Origin: Lachnospiraceae bacterium
GTDB lineage: Bacteria; Bacillota; Clostridia; Lachnospirales; Lachnospiraceae
Direction: 5' to 3'
NCBI GenBank assembly: GCA_019423745.1
Contig: JAHZAV010000054.1
Location: forward strand, 1 to 10,940
Length of the DNA: 10,940 bases
Positions 7,549 to 10,940 of this stretch are shown piece after piece. Position 1 is the stretch's first letter. Each line of letters opens with the position of its first letter. The notes beneath the pieces are model-generated. The model saw only the letters and a list, made by a program, of their open reading frames with translations. It was not told the origin of the DNA and did no database searches. The position numbers and the translations under genes are program-made.

Positions 7549-7584
7549 TAAAAAGCAGAGCTGTACAGTTTCTGCACAGCTCTG
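7549..7584 (-). terminator. Terminator-like hairpin between binding-protein and permease genes
   Basis: On the minus strand CAGAGCTGTGCAG and CTGTACAGCTCTG form a 13-pair stem (one G-U) with an AAA loop, followed by CTTTTTAT. It begins 15 bases after the binding-protein stop. The promoters I found lie upstream of the whole operon, so this is best read as a partial, internal terminator or 3' protective stem giving more binding protein than permease, as is well known for sugar ABC operons. Confidence 0.7.
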
Positions 7585-7599
7585 ACATATGGCTGTTAA

Positions 7600-8865
7600 T
7601 TAGTCAGAAACATTCTCAATAGTCGCCTGTGCTTCTTTGACCGCGTCAGTAGCAGAAACACCGTCAAACATTACTTCCTGTAGCATTTTACCCATTGCAT
7701 CCGTTACTTCCGCAGAATAACTTGGCTCCGGAACCGCAGTATCATAAAAATCAGTAAATACCGCTCTCAGACCACTATCAAACACTTGTTCATTCGCATC
7801 AATGACACTCTGACGAGCCGGATATGCGAATTTCGCCTCTGTCGTCCATTCCGTCGCTTTAGTAATATCGTCACTTCCATATAATGAAAAGATAAAATCG
7901 GCCGCCTCATCCGGATATGCAGAATTTGCATTAATTGCCATTTTCTGACCTCCTGCTACAGTAATGGAATTATTATTGGGTGAAGGAAGCGGAACTACAC
8001 CAATATTTACATCTGGATAATCATTTTCGGCCGAATCGATCACATATGTCCCAGACACCTGCATAGCAGCTACTCCCGTTCCCACATTACCAATCTCCCA
8101 CGGACCAATCTGTAATGAACTCGGGACTAATCCTTCCTGATAAAATCTTCCCCAATATTCCAAAGCTTCGATCATTTCCGGAGAGTCCACTGTAACATTT
8201 CCTTCATCATCGTATACATCTGCTCCTGCCATCCACATAAACGGCCACCAATTGAATAATGTATAGCTTGTCTCTTCAACTGGAAGTATCAATCCATAAA
8301 CATCATCTGTGGTAAGTGCTTTTGCTGCTTCATACAGTTCATCCCATGTCTTTGGCGGATCTATTCCCGCCTCTTCCAGCATGTCAACATTATAAAAAAG
8401 TCCAAGCGTTTCCATCTCTATTGGGAGCGCATAAATCTTTCCATCTACCGTAACAGCATCAAGAGCAGAAGGAAGAATATCTGCTTTCAATTCATCCGAA
8501 TAATATGGTGATAGATCCAGAAGCATTCCTTTATCTACATATTTTTTAAATGTAGCCGGTTCTACATACAAGATATCCGGCGCTTCTCCATTCGCATAAG
8601 CTGTTGGAATCAGTGTGGTTGTATAATCAGATTGATTTACAACTGTATGTTCAATCTGTACGTCATCATGTGTTGAATTGTATTCGTCCACGAATTTTTC
8701 CAGATATTCTCCTTCTTTTCCAGTATGAAAAGACCAGAATTTCAAGGTTTTTACACCATCCGAGTCTTTTTCGTCTGAATCAATGTCGTCTTTTCCACTA
8801 CAGGCTGCCAGCGACAGCACCATCGCAACTACCATAAGAATTGCCATCAGCTTTCTCATTTTCAT
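7600..8865 (-). CDS. Extracellular sugar-binding lipoprotein of the ABC importer
   Basis: This is a family 1 (MalE/UgpB-like) extracellular solute-binding protein, 421 residues from ATG 8865. Its signal peptide is typical of a lipoprotein: MKMRKLMAILMVVAMVLSLAAC, with lipobox LAAC and lipidated Cys22. An acidic, Ser/Asp-rich linker follows, then the fold-defining LKFWSFHTG strand. Segments such as DILYVEPATF, YALPIEMETLGLFYN and WDELYEAAKAL are usual for oligosaccharide binders. The frame is open for 43 codons further upstream into the GH172 gene, but AAGGAGG sits seven bases before ATG 8865 and the signal peptide starts there. It lies 19 bases after the upstream GH172 stop. It captures the operon's substrate outside the membrane and hands it to the permease pair. 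The ligand cannot be read from sequence. Confidence 0.95.
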   Translation of the reverse strand: MKMRKLMAILMVVAMVLSLAACSGKDDIDSDEKDSDGVKTLKFWSFHTGKEGEYLEKFVDEYNSTHDDVQIEHTVVNQSDYTTTLIPTAYANGEAPDILYVEPATFKKYVDKGMLLDLSPYYSDELKADILPSALDAVTVDGKIYALPIEMETLGLFYNVDMLEEAGIDPPKTWDELYEAAKALTTDDVYGLILPVEETSYTLFNWWPFMWMAGADVYDDEGNVTVDSPEMIEALEYWGRFYQEGLVPSSLQIGPWEIGNVGTGVAAMQVSGTYVIDSAENDYPDVNIGVVPLPSPNNNSITVAGGQKMAINANSAYPDEAADFIFSLYGSDDITKATEWTTEAKFAYPARQSVIDANEQVFDSGLRAVFTDFYDTAVPEPSYSAEVTDAMGKMLQEVMFDGVSATDAVKEAQATIENVSD

Positions 8866-8884
8866 ATCTTTTCCTCCTTTTTCA

Positions 8885-10234
8885 CTAATTTTTTCTGTCA
8901 AAGATATCTCTGACTTTCTTAGATAATTCAATATTTCCTCTGGAAGCAGCTTCTGTCCTGTCAGCATTAAGATGGTTCTGATGCATTTTCTCATTCATAA
9001 ATATCTCATACCGTTTTTTCGATGATTCTTTCGCCGCTTTCATTTCTTCTGTCAATTCAAATTCTCCTGCTTCTGGAACTTCCTGAACCTTTTTCAAAAC
9101 AATTCTCTCTTCAATCGGAGCAATTGTTACACCCTTTGACGGCAATGTCTGATACCAATAAGCTGTTGAAGCCCAATCATCAGATAAATGATTTGCATGT
9201 CCATGTTCCATTGTTACTTTGATTCCTGTTTTGAAATGAATTGGATCCGTAATGTGGAACCGATAAGAAACCTGATAACCTTGAACTGTAGATTCATGAA
9301 TGATCGTTCCCGTATAAAGCGATTGGTTTTTTTGCATTCCCCATGCATGATTGAAATAATCTTCACTGCCTGTTCCGTTAATACTTGGATATTCCTCGCC
9401 ATCGATAAAGATCATATCATCGCCTTCTCCCCACCAGGACCCCTGAAAATGTGCCACTGAAAGATTACATCCTACATAATGTCCTTCTCCTTCAGCATCA
9501 AGAATCACATAATTCTCTTCTCCTTTCAGATTTGCGACGCTGTTAACTTCCGGTGTATTAACCGCCAGATCATTCCCCCATCCACAACATGGTTTTTCCC
9601 GATGCCAGGAAGCATGAAAATAAACAAGATTATCCTTTTTTTCTCGGTAAATCTCATAATCAATATGGAAAAACAGCCCCAGCTGTCTCTCGTTTTCATT
9701 GATTATTTCAATCTTAGCCTTTGTATTAAAAGGCATTGGGAAATAACAATTCATCGAGGCTGTTCCTCCAAACGTACACTCTTCCTGAGGTCTTGAAGAT
9801 ACATGAAAAGGAATGGAAGAAAAACTTGCCGGCATGGAATGACCAATGCAGAAAAAATCGCCCAAAGGAACTAAAACACTTGGCGTTTCCTGATCTTCCC
9901 AAGTCATTTTAATCAAAACTTTTCGATAATAATCAGGATCATTAATCTCCCAGTTTACACCTATCGCATTCTCCATTTCCGTAACCGGTGCCACACTGGA
10001 ACCAAGAACTGGATCTTGAATACTGGGCCCGATAATCTTGCGACAAAAAGACGTCATCCAGATATGATTTATACATCCCGGTCCTTCGATTTCCGCCAGA
10101 GTAACTGTTACCCCTGGTTCAATAAGCCAATAATCTTTATTCCTTCCAGTCTGGTCCCAACTGGATGCACGACAACTTCTTGCATCGCAAATGGAAGTTA
10201 AACCACTCAAAAATGTTGTCTGATAATTTTTCAT
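8885..10234 (-). CDS. GH172 (DUF2961) furanosidase-like enzyme, long paralogue
   Basis: This 449-residue DUF2961/GH172 protein is the first gene of the operon, with a strong GGAGGAG ribosome site. Family features in order: CRASSWDQTGRNKDYW (21-36), EGPGCINHIW (50-59), VPLGDFFCIGHS (122-133), MNCYFPMPF (161-169), YFHASWHREKP (205-215), then the active-site block SWWGEGDD...GTGSEDYFNHAWG. Glu270 and Glu291 fall at the same numbers I recall for the nucleophile and acid/base of the Bifidobacterium dentium alpha-fructofuranosidase that founded GH172. Residues about 395-449 are a highly charged helical tail, consistent with the family's oligomer-forming C-terminus. No signal peptide, so cytoplasmic. 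Alpha-D-fructofuranosidase activity is the first hypothesis; D-arabinofuranosidase is an alternative. Confidence 0.9.
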   Translation of the reverse strand: MKNYQTTFLSGLTSICDARSCRASSWDQTGRNKDYWLIEPGVTVTLAEIEGPGCINHIWMTSFCRKIIGPSIQDPVLGSSVAPVTEMENAIGVNWEINDPDYYRKVLIKMTWEDQETPSVLVPLGDFFCIGHSMPASFSSIPFHVSSRPQEECTFGGTASMNCYFPMPFNTKAKIEIINENERQLGLFFHIDYEIYREKKDNLVYFHASWHREKPCCGWGNDLAVNTPEVNSVANLKGEENYVILDAEGEGHYVGCNLSVAHFQGSWWGEGDDMIFIDGEEYPSINGTGSEDYFNHAWGMQKNQSLYTGTIIHESTVQGYQVSYRFHITDPIHFKTGIKVTMEHGHANHLSDDWASTAYWYQTLPSKGVTIAPIEERIVLKKVQEVPEAGEFELTEEMKAAKESSKKRYEIFMNEKMHQNHLNADRTEAASRGNIELSKKVRDIFDRKN

Positions 10235-10266
10235 ATTCTCCTCCTTTTTTTCACAATAACCTTTCG

Positions 10267-10286
10267 AAACGTTTGCGCAATCGTTT
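10267..10286. promoter_or_regulatory. Probable LacI-family operator
   Basis: AAACGTTTGCGCAATCGTTT is a 20-bp palindrome with nine of ten base pairs symmetric and a central GCGC, the form of a LacI/GalR operator. It starts a few bases beyond the predicted transcript start of the operon, an ideal place to block initiation. The lacI gene at the operon end is the obvious candidate binder. It matches the CcpA cre consensus poorly. Confidence 0.65.
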
Positions 10287-10296
10287 TCCTAATTAA

Positions 10297-10326
10297 AGTA
10301 TAACTTCAAATTGAGCACTGTGTCAA
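10297..10326 (-). promoter_or_regulatory. Main operon promoter
   Basis: On the minus strand a perfect TTGACA (10321-10326), an 18-base spacer and TATACT (10297-10302, one mismatch to TATAAT) form a good sigma-A promoter. Transcription would begin near 10290, leaving a leader of about 55 bases that carries the LacI-type operator and the GH172 ribosome site. Confidence 0.7.
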
Positions 10327-10338
10327 TTTAAAGTTATA
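10299..10338. repeat. Large inverted repeat covering the operon promoter
   Basis: Arms of 16 bases (TATAACTTCAAATTGA at 10299-10314 and TCAATTTAAAGTTATA at 10323-10338) pair at 15 of 16 positions around an 8-base centre. The repeat spans the -10 and -35 boxes. It could be the site of a second, dimeric regulator, or a cruciform-prone element. It also creates a poorer promoter-like pair in the plus direction (TTGAGC, 17 bases, TTATAT). Confidence 0.7.
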
Positions 10339-10357
10339 TGTTCGTTTACTTTTTTAT

Positions 10358-10395
10358 ACATTGCACAAAAAAACAATGTCTGTTTTGTACAATGT
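10358..10395. repeat. Inverted repeat upstream of the operon promoter
   Basis: ACATTGCACAAAA (10358-10370) and TTTTGTACAATGT (10383-10395) are inverted with one mismatch in 13. A third short copy, CAATGT, sits in the loop at 10374-10379. It lies about 35 bases upstream of the -35 box, where an activator site would be, but it could also be debris from a mobile element. Confidence 0.55.
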
Positions 10396-10484
10396 GAGAT
10401 CCTATAAATCGCCTAACATCGTAACCGCCAAAATTCCTGCGGATTTTCTTTCCCCAGTTTTCTCCTTATAATTGTAGCTGTTAG

Positions 10485-10532
10485 ATAGCTGCTGTTTACA
10501 TGTTTGCGTTTGTAACCATTCCGATAGTCATC
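10485..10532 (-). pseudogene. Possible IS256/Mutator-type transposase relic
   Basis: The minus strand encodes DDYRNGYKRKHVNSSY, resembling the NYRNGYxxKxVxSSYG segment in the N-terminal part of IS256-family transposases. Upstream the same frame meets a TGA at about 10543. Downstream it runs on as LTATIIRRKLGKE... without the expected conserved VPRDR-type motif and stops at about 10417. No DDE-domain sequence follows. If the match is real, only a sliver of the transposase remains. The identification rests on one short motif. Confidence 0.35.
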
Positions 10533-10585
10533 GTTATCAGATCAGCTCACAGTAATATCCGTATAAATCCGGATTTCTATCCTCC

Positions 10586-10735
10586 TTAATACCACAACCT
10601 TACAGCCTCCATATCTGATTTCAAGAAATAAAAATTCTCACATTTTATGCGTTTCCATATTGTTCTTTTCAAAGCCTTTTGATTGATTTTCCGAATCATT
10701 TCTTCATTTGTTTTTATATCGGTAACATTTTTCAA
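10586..10735 (-). other. Doubtful small ORF, 49 codons
   Basis: The minus strand is open from about 10801 to a TAA at 10586. A TTG at 10735 with GAGGA nine bases before it would give a 49-residue basic, helix-forming peptide containing TNEEMIRKINQKALKRTIWK and ending MEAVRLWY. There is no ATG before the middle of the frame. I do not recognise it. It may be part of the same degraded element as the transposase relic. Confidence 0.2.
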
Positions 10736-10784
10736 GGAAATAATTCCTCTGGTAAACTGATAAGACAGGATGATAAAGATTACA

Positions 10785-10835
10785 AAATCAAGACCACCGG
10801 CTTAGCCGGTGGCTTGATTTGACCCTATAAGGGTC
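10785..10835 (+). other. Tandem hairpins, possible insertion-element end or structured RNA
   Basis: AAATCAAG-A-CCACCGGC, loop TTA, GCCGGTGG-CTTGATTT forms a 17-pair stem with one bulged A. Directly adjacent is GACCC, loop TATAA, GGGTC. A third small stem, GTCT-AA-AGAC, follows at about 10852-10861, and a GACCC there could pair alternatively with the GGGTC. Imperfect GC-rich hairpins like these are typical of IS200/IS605 ends and their omega-type RNAs, but no tnpA or tnpB sequence is visible. A riboswitch-like leader for a gene beyond 10940 is the alternative. Confidence 0.4.
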
Positions 10836-10902
10836 CATTACCGGCACTGGAGTCTAAAGACCCATTGAAACAGATTCGCCAATCACAACATCATTTACCC
10901 AC

Positions 10903-10923
10903 AAAGCCCAATTGGGCTTTTTC
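10903..10923 (+). terminator. Intrinsic terminator on the plus strand
   Basis: AAAGCCCAATTGGGCTTT is a perfect 18-bp palindrome followed by TTCATTTGTTT. In the plus direction this is a reasonable Rho-independent terminator. In the minus direction no T-run follows. It ends the chain of hairpins beginning at 10785, so a plus-strand RNA of about 140 bases or more would terminate here. Confidence 0.6.
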
Positions 10924-10940
10924 ATTTGTTTGGCTTTACT

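Larger units (their letters stand above)
10340..10940. other. Gene-poor right flank with relics and structured DNA
   Basis: I see no convincing intact gene in these 600 bases on either strand. They hold the inverted repeat at 10358-10395, a transposase-like relic at 10485-10532, a doubtful 49-codon ORF at 10586-10735, and a plus-strand chain of hairpins ending in a terminator at 10785-10922. The mix suggests old insertion-element debris next to the operon. Confidence 0.55.

Noticed and set aside
7476..7577. Upstream 34-codon extension of the MalF-type permease
   Set aside because: It runs through the terminator-like hairpin and has no family similarity; ATG 7475 has AGGTGA at proper spacing.
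8866..8994. Upstream 43-codon extension of the sugar-binding protein frame, overlapping the GH172 gene
   Set aside because: The lipoprotein signal peptide begins at ATG 8865, which has AAGGAGG at ideal spacing; the extension is coding-frame shadow of the GH172 3' end.
10261..10290. CcpA cre site at the main operon promoter
   Set aside because: Best alignments to TGWNANCGNTNWCA have three or more mismatches; the symmetric LacI-type palindrome explains the sequence better.
10311..10339. Divergent plus-strand promoter (TTGAGC, 17 bases, TTATAT) within the dyad
   Set aside because: Both boxes are poor and arise from the inverted repeat; no plus-strand gene follows within 600 bases.
1..10940. 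CRISPR arrays, tRNA or rRNA genes
   Set aside because: No regularly spaced direct repeats and no cloverleaf or rRNA-like sequence were seen on either strand.

Overview
The window looks like chromosome from a low-G+C Gram-positive anaerobe, most likely a gut-type Clostridia (Lachnospiraceae-like). This rests on A+T-rich codon use, strong AGGAGG ribosome sites, sigma-A-type promoters, a lipoprotein-anchored family 1 sugar-binding protein, MalF/MalG-type permeases without their own ATPase, and LacI regulation. The taxonomy is inference.

Nearly all coding capacity (608-10234) is one minus-strand carbohydrate-utilisation operon. Reading from its promoter at about 10297-10326, the order is: a GH172 (DUF2961) furanosidase-like enzyme; a sugar-binding lipoprotein; two ABC permeases; a second, divergent and shorter GH172 paralogue; a 928-residue six-hairpin glycosidase-like protein carrying a putative GH32-C-like beta-sandwich; and a LacI-family regulator. 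None of the three enzymes has a signal peptide. The simplest model is that an intact oligosaccharide is imported by the ABC transporter, with a shared ATPase encoded elsewhere, and is then dismantled in the cytoplasm by two GH172 enzymes and the (alpha/alpha)6 enzyme. Characterised GH172 enzymes act on alpha-D-fructofuranosides (difructose dianhydride I) and D-arabinofuranosides, and a GH32-C-like module is typical of fructan enzymes. An unusual fructose- or arabinofuranose-containing glycan is therefore a reasonable, unproven substrate guess.

The regulatory layer is readable. The operon promoter has a perfect TTGACA -35 and lies inside a large inverted repeat (10299-10338). A near-perfect 20-bp LacI-type palindrome (10267-10286) sits just downstream, around the predicted transcript start. 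A terminator-like hairpin and a second stem lie between the binding-protein and permease genes and would favour binding-protein expression. The ribosome site of the second GH172 gene is a run of nine G. The lacI gene has its own promoter with a cre-like site between -35 and -10.

The flanks are different. On the left (1-607) is a frameshifted XRE-type helix-turn-helix gene with a strong downstream hairpin and a palindromic promoter. On the right (10340-10940) no convincing intact gene is seen. That flank holds a short relic resembling an IS256/Mutator transposase, a possible 49-codon ORF, and a plus-strand run of hairpins ending in an intrinsic terminator. The run could be an end of an IS200/IS605-type element or the leader of a gene beyond the window.
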